Origin: JADJQU01 sp035490315
Lineage (GTDB): Bacteria > Planctomycetota > UBA1135 > GCA-002686595
DNA: 15,381 nucleotides
Reading direction: 5' to 3'
Assembly (NCBI GenBank): GCA_035490315.1
Contig: DATHET010000106.1
Location: 1-15,381, forward strand
Position 1 is the stretch's first letter; each line of letters starts with the position of its first letter. The notes under the pieces were generated by a model that saw only the letters and a list, made by a program, of their open reading frames with translations, searched no databases and was not told the DNA's origin. This document shows positions 6,640 to 13,112 of the stretch, piece by piece. The position numbers and the translations under genes were made by a program.

Positions 6640-8654
6640 TTGTCGGGGTCGACTTCGAAGCGCTTGAGGAATGTGTCGATGTCGTCGATGTCCTCGAGCT
6701 TGGTGATCAGGAGTTCCATCGCCTCGACGAAATTCATCTTCAAAAGCACGCGGCGCAGGATCTGGATCTGCTTCAAGCGGCGCGCGCTCAAGAGCTTCTC
6801 TTCCTTGCGCGTCCCCGATTTCTCGATGTCGATCGAAGGGAAGATGCGCCGGTCGGAGAGCTTGCGCGAGAGCACCAGCTCCATGTTGCCGGTGCCCTTG
6901 AACTCCTCGAAGATCACCTGGTCCATGCGACTGCCGGTCTCGACCAGCGTCGTGCCGAGGATCGTCAAGCTGCCCGCCGTCTCCGTGTTGCGCGCCGAGC
7001 CGAAGAACTGCTTGGGCCGCTCCATCGCGCGCGTGTCCAGACCGCCCGACATGGTCTTGCCGCTGTTGCCCATCACGTTGTTGTAGGCGCGGGCCATGCG
7101 CGTGATCGAGTCGAGGACCAGGACGACGTCCTGGCCCAGCTCGACCAGCCGCGTCGCGCGCGCCCACACGGCTTCAGCGAGGGCGACGTGGTTGTCGGCG
7201 CGCTCGTCGTTGGTCGAGACGAACACCATGCCCGGGGGCTTGATGATGCGCTTCCACTCGGTCGCTTCCTCGGGCCGCTCGTCGACCAGCAGCACGAAGA
7301 GCTGCACGTCCGTGTAATGGGCCTGGATCCCGCAGGCGAACTTCTGCATCAGGATCGTTTTCCCAGAGCGCGGCGGCGCGACGAGCAGGCCGCGCGTTCC
7401 GCGGCCGATCGGACAGATCAGATCGAGGATCTTCAGCGAGACGTCCCCGGTTTGGTTGCCGAGCTCGTAATGGAAGTCCGGGTCGATGCTGACCAGCTTC
7501 TTGTAAGAAACCAGCGCGGCGAGATCGCGCGGCGGCTTGCCGTCGATCTCGACCACGTCAACCAGTTGCCAGGGACTCTGCCCCTGACCGCGCTGGATCG
7601 GTCCGCGCACCATCGATCCGTCGCGCAGCTTGTTGCGCGCGACCACGTGCGGCGGGACGAAGACGTCCTCGCGCGAAGCCAGGAACATGCGCTCGGGCGA
7701 GCGCAGGAATCCGGCGTGGCCCTTGTCGGAGAGGAACATGCCGATCGTTTCCTGGCGCGGCTCGGGCGCTGTCACCACCGCGGGGCCGCGCTGGTGCGCA
7801 GCGTTGCCGTGCGCGTTCTGGCCCTGGCGATGCTGGTTCTGCTGCGGCGGCGCCTGGACGCCCCCGCCGGCATTCCCCTGCTGGCCGCCCTGGCCGCCCT
7901 GGCCGCCCTGACCACCCTGGCCTCCTTGCCCCATCTGGCCGCCACCGGCTCCGCGGCGACGGCGGCGGCGGCGACCGAACCTCCCGCCGCGCTCGCCGAA
8001 CTCTCCGCCTTGTTCGCCTTGATGCTGACCGGGCGCTCCGCCCTGCTCCATCGAACCGTCCGGCCCTTCCGGCCCTCGCTCCGCATTCGCGGGCGGGCCT
8101 TGATTGCGGTCGTCCCACGCGCGCTGCGGCCGCTGCTCGCCGCCCTGCGGGCCGGGGAAGAATTCCCGCTGGTCAGGATGATCGCGTCTGGGCTCGCCAG
8201 CGCCTGCCTCGCCATCGCCAGCCTCGGGCTCGAGCGGTGCATCGTTCGCGCGTGCGGGAGCGCCCTCGGGTCCGCGCGCCGGTCCGCCTTCGTCCTCGCG
8301 ATTGCGATTGCGCCGCCGCCCGCCTCGGCGCGCGTGTCCCCGCCGGTTCTCGGGCCGGCGCCAGTCGCGCGCCTCGCCGTCGTCGGGCCGCGGGCCGTCA
8401 GACCTCGGACCGTCGGGCCGCGGGCCTGCTGGATTCGGCATGGCGGCCGGCGGAGGCGGCGGAGCCTGGGGCGGCGGGCTGCTCACGGCGGGCTCAGGAT
8501 TCCCACGCGGGGTAGCGCGCAGCGCCTCGGGAGGGATCTCCATGGCTCCGAAAGGAACGGAGTCGGGATCGAACGGTCGGTTCTTGTCGTCGCGGGCCAA
8601 GGCCTGGTGCCTCATCGAGAGGGTTGGAGGAGCGGTGCGTCCATTCCGCGCCAC
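6636..8654 (-). CDS. rho: Transcription termination factor Rho with a long disordered N-terminal extension
   Basis: Rho is a hexameric RNA-dependent ATPase that ends transcription of untranslated RNA. Counting from GTG 8654 (672 aa), the OB-type primary RNA-binding region is at about 310-385. Walker A is GLLVAPPRSGKT with Lys432, and Walker B is VVLVLDSITRMARAYN with Asp515. The conserved tracts GNSGKTMSGGLD and RIFPSIDIEKSGTRKEE follow. I see no usual N-terminal Rho_N helical domain. Instead about residues 30-300 are low complexity: Pro/Arg/Asp-rich, then an Arg7 run, then repeated GGQ. E. coli Rho is about 419 aa, so the extension adds about 250 residues. The start is ambiguous: GTG 8654 lies in a hairpin stem, and ATG 8615 (659 aa) also lacks a Shine-Dalgarno. 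The gene ends in a 4-nt overlap with the glycosyltransferase start. Confidence 0.97.
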   Translation of the reverse strand: MARNGRTAPPTLSMRHQALARDDKNRPFDPDSVPFGAMEIPPEALRATPRGNPEPAVSSPPPQAPPPPPAAMPNPAGPRPDGPRSDGPRPDDGEARDWRRPENRRGHARRGGRRRNRNREDEGGPARGPEGAPARANDAPLEPEAGDGEAGAGEPRRDHPDQREFFPGPQGGEQRPQRAWDDRNQGPPANAERGPEGPDGSMEQGGAPGQHQGEQGGEFGERGGRFGRRRRRRRGAGGGQMGQGGQGGQGGQGGQGGQQGNAGGGVQAPPQQNQHRQGQNAHGNAAHQRGPAVVTAPEPRQETIGMFLSDKGHAGFLRSPERMFLASREDVFVPPHVVARNKLRDGSMVRGPIQRGQGQSPWQLVDVVEIDGKPPRDLAALVSYKKLVSIDPDFHYELGNQTGDVSLKILDLICPIGRGTRGLLVAPPRSGKTILMQKFACGIQAHYTDVQLFVLLVDERPEEATEWKRIIKPPGMVFVSTNDERADNHVALAEAVWARATRLVELGQDVVLVLDSITRMARAYNNVMGNSGKTMSGGLDTRAMERPKQFFGSARNTETAGSLTILGTTLVETGSRMDQVIFEEFKGTGNMELVLSRKLSDRRIFPSIDIEKSGTRKEEKLLSARRLKQIQILRRVLLKMNFVEAMELLITKLEDIDDIDTFLKRFEVDPDK
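7881..7943 (-). repeat. Tandem 9-bp repeats within rho encoding GGQ units
   Basis: Seven consecutive 9-bp units are present: three exact CTGGCCGCC copies (7881-7907), then CTGACCACC, CTGGCCTCC, a diverged TTGCCCCAT, and another CTGGCCGCC (7935-7943). Read on the minus strand they encode Gly-Gly-Gln repeats at about Rho residues 238-258. Unit length is a multiple of three, so gain or loss of copies would change linker length without breaking the frame. Confidence 0.85.
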
Positions 8655-8692
8655 GCCTTTGCGTGGTTCGCGAGATTGGCGCGAAGCGCGCC
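8651..8692 (-). promoter_or_regulatory. Two GC-rich hairpins at the rho translation start
   Basis: In the rho direction GGCGCG-CTT-CGCGCC (8692-8678) is a perfect 6-bp stem with a 3-nt loop. It is followed 11 nt later by CCACGC-AAAG-GCGTGG (8666-8651), another perfect 6-bp stem. The GTG start candidate (8654-8652) lies within the right arm of the second hairpin. If GTG is the start, it would be paired in the mRNA; if ATG 8615 is the start, both hairpins are leader elements. Rho genes are autoregulated in several bacteria, so a control role is plausible but unproven here. Confidence 0.45.
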
Positions 8693-9219
8693 GGGAAAAT
8701 CAGTCGTCCCGCGCTCTGGAGGCAACGCGGGCGGGTCGGCGGCGTCTGACCTGGCGACCTCGATGCCACCAGCGGTGGCGAGGCGCACTCAGCGGAGGCC
8801 TGACGGAGAGTTCTTCGATGCGAGCCCGGAGTTCTACGAACTGCGAGACCGCGGCCAAGGACCGCCGAGGCGACCGAGCGTGGGCGAGGTGACTGACTGC
8901 TGCGCAGTCCAGGGCACGAACCAGGCGGGCTTCGATGGCCCGAGGCCAGAGCACGTGCGGGAAGAGTCCCCCGCTCCCAGGCAGCAAACGGGCTGCCGAC
9001 AAAAGAAAGCTTGCCGGATAGGACGCCGGGGGCAAACAGGAAAAATGATTTCCGGGGCTCCCAGGAGACTGCCCCGCATGATTGTGCATCCGCGGGGGGG
9101 AATGCCGCGGAAACTCCGGGAGAAAGGCCTCCCGCGCCGGGGTCTCGCCGCGGACCGCCGCAAGCCATTGCCAAGCAAGGACTAACGACGTTTATCCACA
9201 GCGATGCGGGGCAGTTTCC
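8655..9219. other. 565-bp region without a convincing gene, between the thioredoxin-like/helical-repeat gene and rho
   Basis: No open frame here gives a recognisable protein. The best minus-strand frame (9089-8700, 129 codons) is Arg-rich towards its end and has no known motif. The region is rich in perfect hairpins of at least 6 bp. Examples are 8895-8909 (GACTGC/GCAGTC), 8980-8997 (GGCAGC/GCTGCC), 9089-9111 (TCCGCGG/CCGCGGA) and 9117-9134 (CGGGAG/CTCCCG). It also contains a long-range inverted repeat (9063-9220) and a DnaA box. It must hold the 3' end of the upstream transcript and probably the rho promoter and leader. I found no clear -35/-10 pair and no T-tracted terminator. It is locally more AT-rich around 9000-9055. 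Confidence 0.6.
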
Positions 9220-9220
9220 T
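9063..9220. repeat. 158-bp segment bounded by a 17-bp inverted repeat (16/17 match)
   Basis: The left end AGGAGACTGCCCCGCAT (9063-9079) and right end ATGCGGGGCAGTTTCCT (9204-9220) are reverse complements except for one base; 12 bp are contiguous and exact. Between them lie two perfect hairpins (9089-9111 and 9117-9134) and the DnaA box at 9192-9200. The right end runs into the stop codon (9222-9220) of the neighbouring gene. As RNA it would form a closing stem over a multi-hairpin loop. As DNA it could be a MITE with terminal inverted repeats, but I see no target-site duplication in the flanks. Confidence 0.55.
9192..9200 (+). promoter_or_regulatory. Consensus DnaA box (TTATCCACA)
   Basis: TTATCCACA is an exact match to the bacterial DnaA box consensus, which is uncommon by chance in DNA this GC-rich. 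It is noncoding and lies 20 bp past the stop of the minus-strand thioredoxin-like/helical-repeat gene. Only one weak further match (7/9, at 9083-9091 on the minus strand) is nearby, and there is no dnaA, dnaN or AT-rich unwinding region. An origin is therefore not supported. It may titrate DnaA, regulate rho, or be accidental. Confidence 0.35.
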
Positions 9221-11883
9221 CAGCGGCCAGGGCGGAAGATGGGGCGGGCGTCTCCGAGCTGGGCCCTCAGGCGCGCCGCGAGCTCGATCCACTCGCCGTC
9301 CGAGGCTCCGGAGGCGGGCGCGCGCTCCCCGGCAAGGCCCGCTGCCTCGCTCAGGAGCGGCCGGGCGCCGGTGAGATCCGCGCGGGCGATCAGGCGCTCG
9401 GCGTGGACCGTCAAGGATTGGGCCAGGGTCCTGCGGATCGTTTCCTCGGGCGAGGCCGCGACCGCGAGGCGCGCGATGGCGATCGAGCTCACGAGGTAGC
9501 GATCGCCGAGCTCGGGTGCTTCGTGGCGTCCATCGGCGCGCAGGCCTTCGCGAAGCTCGCTGTCGGAGATCCTGCGGGCCCAGTTGGGGTTTCCCGGATC
9601 GGCGCGACCGAGATCCGTGGCGAGGGCCAGGGCGTCGACGGGGCTGGCCCCCGAGGCGCGCCATTCGAGCACGCCGTCGAGCAGGTCGATCGCTTCCCGA
9701 TCGAGGGCGTCGCGCACTTCCGCGATCGAGGGACGGATCGCGATCCCGGCGACGAGCCGCAGGGCCGCCTGGGTGCGCTCGTTGAGGAGCAGATGCGCGA
9801 AGCCCGAGCCGAGCGCGGCCAGGGCGCGGTAGAAGCTCGCGCTGTCCTCGAAGCTCGGCGTGATCTGGACGCTGGCGAGCAGAGCCTTGTCCGCGAGCTG
9901 GTAAGCCGCGATCGCCGCGCGCGGATCCTCGCCGCGGCGCAGGGTGTCGGCTTCGTGCATCGCCGCGTAGCCGACGTACCAGCGCGCGACTCCGGACTCC
10001 GGGTGGCGGTCGGCGATGATCTCGCTCTGACGGCGCGCCTCGGTGGAGTAGCCGCGCTCCCACACGGCGAGGTAGAAGGCCGTGCGCAAGTCCTGGGACT
10101 CGGGGAACAGGTCGAGGCCCGCGCGCGCCACGGCGATCTCCTCGCTGCGGCGGCCGAGGGCGGCGTGGAAGGCCGAGAGGGTGAGCCAATCGGTCGCGGT
10201 CGAGATCGGCGCGAGGACCGTCAGCGCGGCAGCGTTGTAGCCGCGCGCCATGTTCGTGGCTTCGGCGGCGAGATCGGCGCCGGAGAGCGTGCCGAGCTGT
10301 CTCGCGCAGGCGTCGGCGAGCCAGCGCAGGCCCTCGAGGCGATCGCGCGGCTCGGCGATGGTCTGCGCATCGTTCGAAAGCTGGGTCGCGCTCGCTTCCG
10401 CGCGGCCGAGCAGTCGATCGACGGCGGCCGGATCCAGCGGCGGCAAGGCGGCCAGGGCTCCGAGGGCTGCGCGCTCCTCGCCGGCGAAGTCGCTGTTCAG
10501 GTAGCAGGTGCGCGCGAGCAAGAGCCAGGACGAGACGTCCGCCGGTGTCAGGCCCACGGCGCGGATCAGCGCGCTCTGCGCGTCGCCGAGCAGGAGCTCG
10601 ACGCCGCTGGTCTTGGACTCGATGCGCGAGCGTGCCACCGAGAGCGCGGCCTTGCCAAAGCGAACCTGGGCCGGCGCCGAATCGGGATTGGCGGCGAGAT
10701 TTTCGTCGGCCGCCTGGAGCTCGGCTTCGAGCTCCTCGGCCGGCGCAAGCTCGTCGGGTGCACGCCACGGCTCTTCGCGCGCGATCGCTCCACAGGCAGC
10801 GAGCACGCGCGCGGGATCGATCCCGCCGCCGCCCGCGGTGATCGCCTGGCTCAGCTCGCTCTCGGATGTGCCAGCGCACAGATGACTTGCGCGCGCTCGT
10901 TCTTGCGAGCCCGCTCCGGCGACGGCGTAGGAAAGCAGCAGCGAGCGATTCATCGCCGCAGAACCGTCCAGGGCGGCCAGCGCGTCCAGGAGCTCCGCGC
11001 GCTGCACAGGATCGGTCTTCGCGCTGGCGCCGGGCACGTCGGTCAACATTTCGCGCACCAGAGCCGCCGTGGGTTTCTGAAGGCTGCGCGCCGCGGCCAC
11101 GAACACGGCCTTCTTCGCGAGTCGGCCCGGCGCTTCACCGGCGCGAGCGAATGCGATGCGCAGGGCTTCGAGCGAGCCCTGGTCGGCGACTTCCGCCAAG
11201 GCGCCGAGGGCCGTCTCGACCTGCTCGATCGGCGCGGGCGCGAACAACAGGGCCTCGAAGCGGCCGCGCTGGCGGTTGTCCTTCGCGCTGGCGAGTCGCA
11301 ACCAGTCCGCCGGGGTCAAGCGCGCCGCGTCGATCGACGCCAGATCGAGGGACGCAGCGGCCGGCGCGAGCTCCTGCGCATCCGCGAGGGCCTTGTCGAG
11401 CTCGCGCAGATCGAAGAGCTGGAAATGGTCGAAGACTTTCTTGCCGTCGAGCAGGATCAGCGCGTGGCGCGGCGCGATGCGCTCGCCGCCGAGGTACTTG
11501 TCGAACAGGATCGGCTCGAGCGCGATCGCCTCGCCGCTGGTGATCTCACCCAGGCGCGGCGAGACCAGACGATGGCCGTCGTAGCTGTGGTCGCGCTCGC
11601 CGTGGCGGAAGGCGCTGGCTCCGAGACACACGAAGCGGCGCGTCAGGGCAACGAACTTCGGATCGCGGTAGCGCTCGCGCACGATGTTCTCCGACGCGGA
11701 CTCGCCATCCATGTTGACCGCGACCAGGATCGGCCGCTTCTCCGCTGCCGAGATCGCCAGGGCATCCTCGAGCGAGCGTTGCCAGAGGATCTGGCGCTCG
11801 ATCGGCACGGGAGCCGACAGGGGCGCCTGAGCAACTGGGGCGGCGACGGCGGCCTGGAGGGCGAGCAGCAGGGAAATCAGCAT
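9220..11883 (-). CDS. Exported protein with a CxxC-less thioredoxin-like domain and helical (HEAT/TPR-like) repeats
   Basis: No specific gene is recognised. The 887-residue product begins with a probable signal sequence (MLISLLLALQAAVAAPVAQA), so it should act in the periplasm or at the cell surface. Residues about 31-170 resemble the Thioredoxin_7 group: an Ala-rich helix (LEDALAISAAEKRPILVAVNM), then DPKFVALTRRFVCLGA. Where a redox CxxC would fall (about residues 60-65) the sequence reads GESASE, so disulfide chemistry is unlikely. From about 180 to the end the protein is a series of amphipathic Ala/Leu-rich helical pairs, HEAT-like first and TPR-like later (for example SSWLLLARTCYLNSDFAGEERAAL split over two helices), suggesting a scaffold. 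The ATG at 11883 has no Shine-Dalgarno. A 158-bp gap separates it from the hydrolase gene upstream. Its stop codon touches the 9063-9220 inverted repeat. Confidence 0.8.
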   Translation of the reverse strand: MLISLLLALQAAVAAPVAQAPLSAPVPIERQILWQRSLEDALAISAAEKRPILVAVNMDGESASENIVRERYRDPKFVALTRRFVCLGASAFRHGERDHSYDGHRLVSPRLGEITSGEAIALEPILFDKYLGGERIAPRHALILLDGKKVFDHFQLFDLRELDKALADAQELAPAAASLDLASIDAARLTPADWLRLASAKDNRQRGRFEALLFAPAPIEQVETALGALAEVADQGSLEALRIAFARAGEAPGRLAKKAVFVAAARSLQKPTAALVREMLTDVPGASAKTDPVQRAELLDALAALDGSAAMNRSLLLSYAVAGAGSQERARASHLCAGTSESELSQAITAGGGGIDPARVLAACGAIAREEPWRAPDELAPAEELEAELQAADENLAANPDSAPAQVRFGKAALSVARSRIESKTSGVELLLGDAQSALIRAVGLTPADVSSWLLLARTCYLNSDFAGEERAALGALAALPPLDPAAVDRLLGRAEASATQLSNDAQTIAEPRDRLEGLRWLADACARQLGTLSGADLAAEATNMARGYNAAALTVLAPISTATDWLTLSAFHAALGRRSEEIAVARAGLDLFPESQDLRTAFYLAVWERGYSTEARRQSEIIADRHPESGVARWYVGYAAMHEADTLRRGEDPRAAIAAYQLADKALLASVQITPSFEDSASFYRALAALGSGFAHLLLNERTQAALRLVAGIAIRPSIAEVRDALDREAIDLLDGVLEWRASGASPVDALALATDLGRADPGNPNWARRISDSELREGLRADGRHEAPELGDRYLVSSIAIARLAVAASPEETIRRTLAQSLTVHAERLIARADLTGARPLLSEAAGLAGERAPASGASDGEWIELAARLRAQLGDARPIFRPGR

Positions 11884-12041
11884 GGGCGTTCGGGCGCGTG
11901 GGGTGGATCGAGCTCGGGTCGGACGGCGCGGATCGCGTCGGGTGCGCCGGTTCGAGGCCGCACGTTATCGCGAGCGGCGCGCAGCGGGTACACGGATCCG
12001 GGCTTCGATCTCCAGAGGCCGCGACGCGGATCGCGGGCTCT

Positions 12042-12917
12042 TCAGAAAGTCGCCTGGAGGAAGGCTTCGATCATGGAAACCTGCCAGTCCGCGCGCTTCA
12101 CGATGCTCATGTGATCCGTGCCGGGCAGGATCGCGAGCTGTGCATGGGGCAGGAGGCGGAAGGTCCGGACCGCGTGCTCTGGCGTCACGACGTCCGCGTC
12201 GCCGACCATGACCAGCGTGGGCGCCTCGACCCCGCGGATCCACTCGTCGGGCCAGTCCTTGAACTCGATCATCCGCTTCGCGCACTTGTCGTGAAAGCTC
12301 TGCAGGTTCTCAGGCTTGGGCGCGACGCGCAGGTAGGCCTCGCGCAACTCGGCGGGCATGTCCTCGACTTTCGCCTGGTCCATCGACTCGAAGAATCCGG
12401 GCACCAGGCCGTCGCGGCGGAACATCGCCGACTGGACGACCAGCCTGCGCACCAGGCTCGGATGGCGCATGGCGATCTGCAGCGCGATGCTGCCTCCATT
12501 GCTGTACCCGAAGAAGTCGGCGCGCTCGAGCCCCAAGTGCGCGAGCAGCGCGGCCGCGTCGTCCGCCGACTGCTCGAAGCTGAAAGGGCGATCGACATCG
12601 GCGGTGTGCCCGTGCCCCTGCTGCTCGAAGGCGATCACCTGGCGCTTGCGCGCGAGGGACGGAAGGACGGCCGCGAACGAGGACTCGATCGTCGACCCGC
12701 CGCCGTGGAGCAGGACCAGGGGCGGGAGCTCGGTATTCGCTCCGTGGATCTCGTAGTAGAGCGAAAGCCCGTTGACCGGCGCGTGGCCGGTTTGCACGGC
12801 CGCCGCGGATCCGTGGGCCTCGGCCCGAGTCGGGTGGCTGCTCGAGGCGCAGCTCGACGTCGCCGCGGCCGCGAGAGCGGCGACGACCGCGCACAGGAGG
12901 GCCCTGGCCTGCTTCAT
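12042..12917 (-). CDS. Exported alpha/beta hydrolase (possible lipoprotein)
   Basis: This 291-residue serine hydrolase has the full alpha/beta-hydrolase signature set. The oxyanion motif is LLHGGGST (about residues 69-76). The nucleophile is Ser139 in GYSNGG, the acid is Asp242 in VGDADVVTP, and the base is His269 in PGTDHMSI. It would hydrolyse an ester or similar bond; the substrate is unknown. The N-terminus (MKQARALLCAVVAALAAAAT) is a signal peptide followed by SSCASSS. The lipobox is imperfect because position -3 is Thr, so lipidation is uncertain. ATG 12917 is preferred over the in-frame TTG at 12926 because GGAG (12930-12927) lies 9 nt upstream. The tRNA-Pro ends 18 nt before the start on the same strand, so the mRNA probably comes from a tRNA-mRNA transcript or from a promoter inside the tRNA gene. 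Confidence 0.9.
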   Translation of the reverse strand: MKQARALLCAVVAALAAAATSSCASSSHPTRAEAHGSAAAVQTGHAPVNGLSLYYEIHGANTELPPLVLLHGGGSTIESSFAAVLPSLARKRQVIAFEQQGHGHTADVDRPFSFEQSADDAAALLAHLGLERADFFGYSNGGSIALQIAMRHPSLVRRLVVQSAMFRRDGLVPGFFESMDQAKVEDMPAELREAYLRVAPKPENLQSFHDKCAKRMIEFKDWPDEWIRGVEAPTLVMVGDADVVTPEHAVRTFRLLPHAQLAILPGTDHMSIVKRADWQVSMIEAFLQATF

Positions 12918-12935
12918 GCCGGTCAACTCCGGAAA

Positions 12936-13012
<77 letters not shown>

Positions 13013-13035
13013 ATCCCCGATGAAATGGGTTGGAA

Positions 13036-13064
13036 AAGGTACGAGGGCCCAGCGGGGGTGTCAA
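13036..13064 (-). promoter_or_regulatory. Sigma-70-type promoter for tRNA-Pro
   Basis: On the minus strand an exact TTGACA (13064-13059) is followed by a 17-nt spacer and TACCTT (13041-13036), which keeps the key TA...T bases of a -10 box. Predicted initiation near 13029 is about 17 nt before the tRNA 5' end. It lies in the 100-bp gap after the vWA gene, so the tRNA and perhaps the hydrolase are transcribed independently of the vWA gene. Confidence 0.7.
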
Positions 13065-13112
13065 TGACGCCGGCGCTTCCGAGCGGCTCGCAACCGGGAA
13101 GAATACGCCCGC

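Noticed and set aside
9039..9053. GGAAA-AATGA-TTTCC hairpin as an intrinsic terminator
   Set aside because: The stem has 5 bp, is AT-rich, and has no adjacent T-tract in the right place.
8700..9089. 129-codon minus-strand frame in the gap upstream of rho
   Set aside because: There is no ribosome binding site, no recognisable domain and an Arg-rich tail; it could be a leader ORF but the sequence does not support it.
6498..9185. 895-codon open frame on the plus strand opposite rho
   Set aside because: It is antisense to the unmistakable rho gene, rich in Arg/Ala/Leu/Gly, and lacks motifs; GC-rich codon structure commonly keeps such frames open.
8655..9219. Replication origin suggested by the DnaA box
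   Set aside because: There is only one strong box, no AT-rich unwinding stretch, and no dnaA, dnaN or parAB nearby.
9082..12114. 1010-codon plus-strand frame opposite the thioredoxin-like/helical-repeat gene
   Set aside because: Composition is Arg/Gly/Gln-heavy with no domain pattern, whereas the minus-strand frame has a signal peptide and coherent helical repeats.
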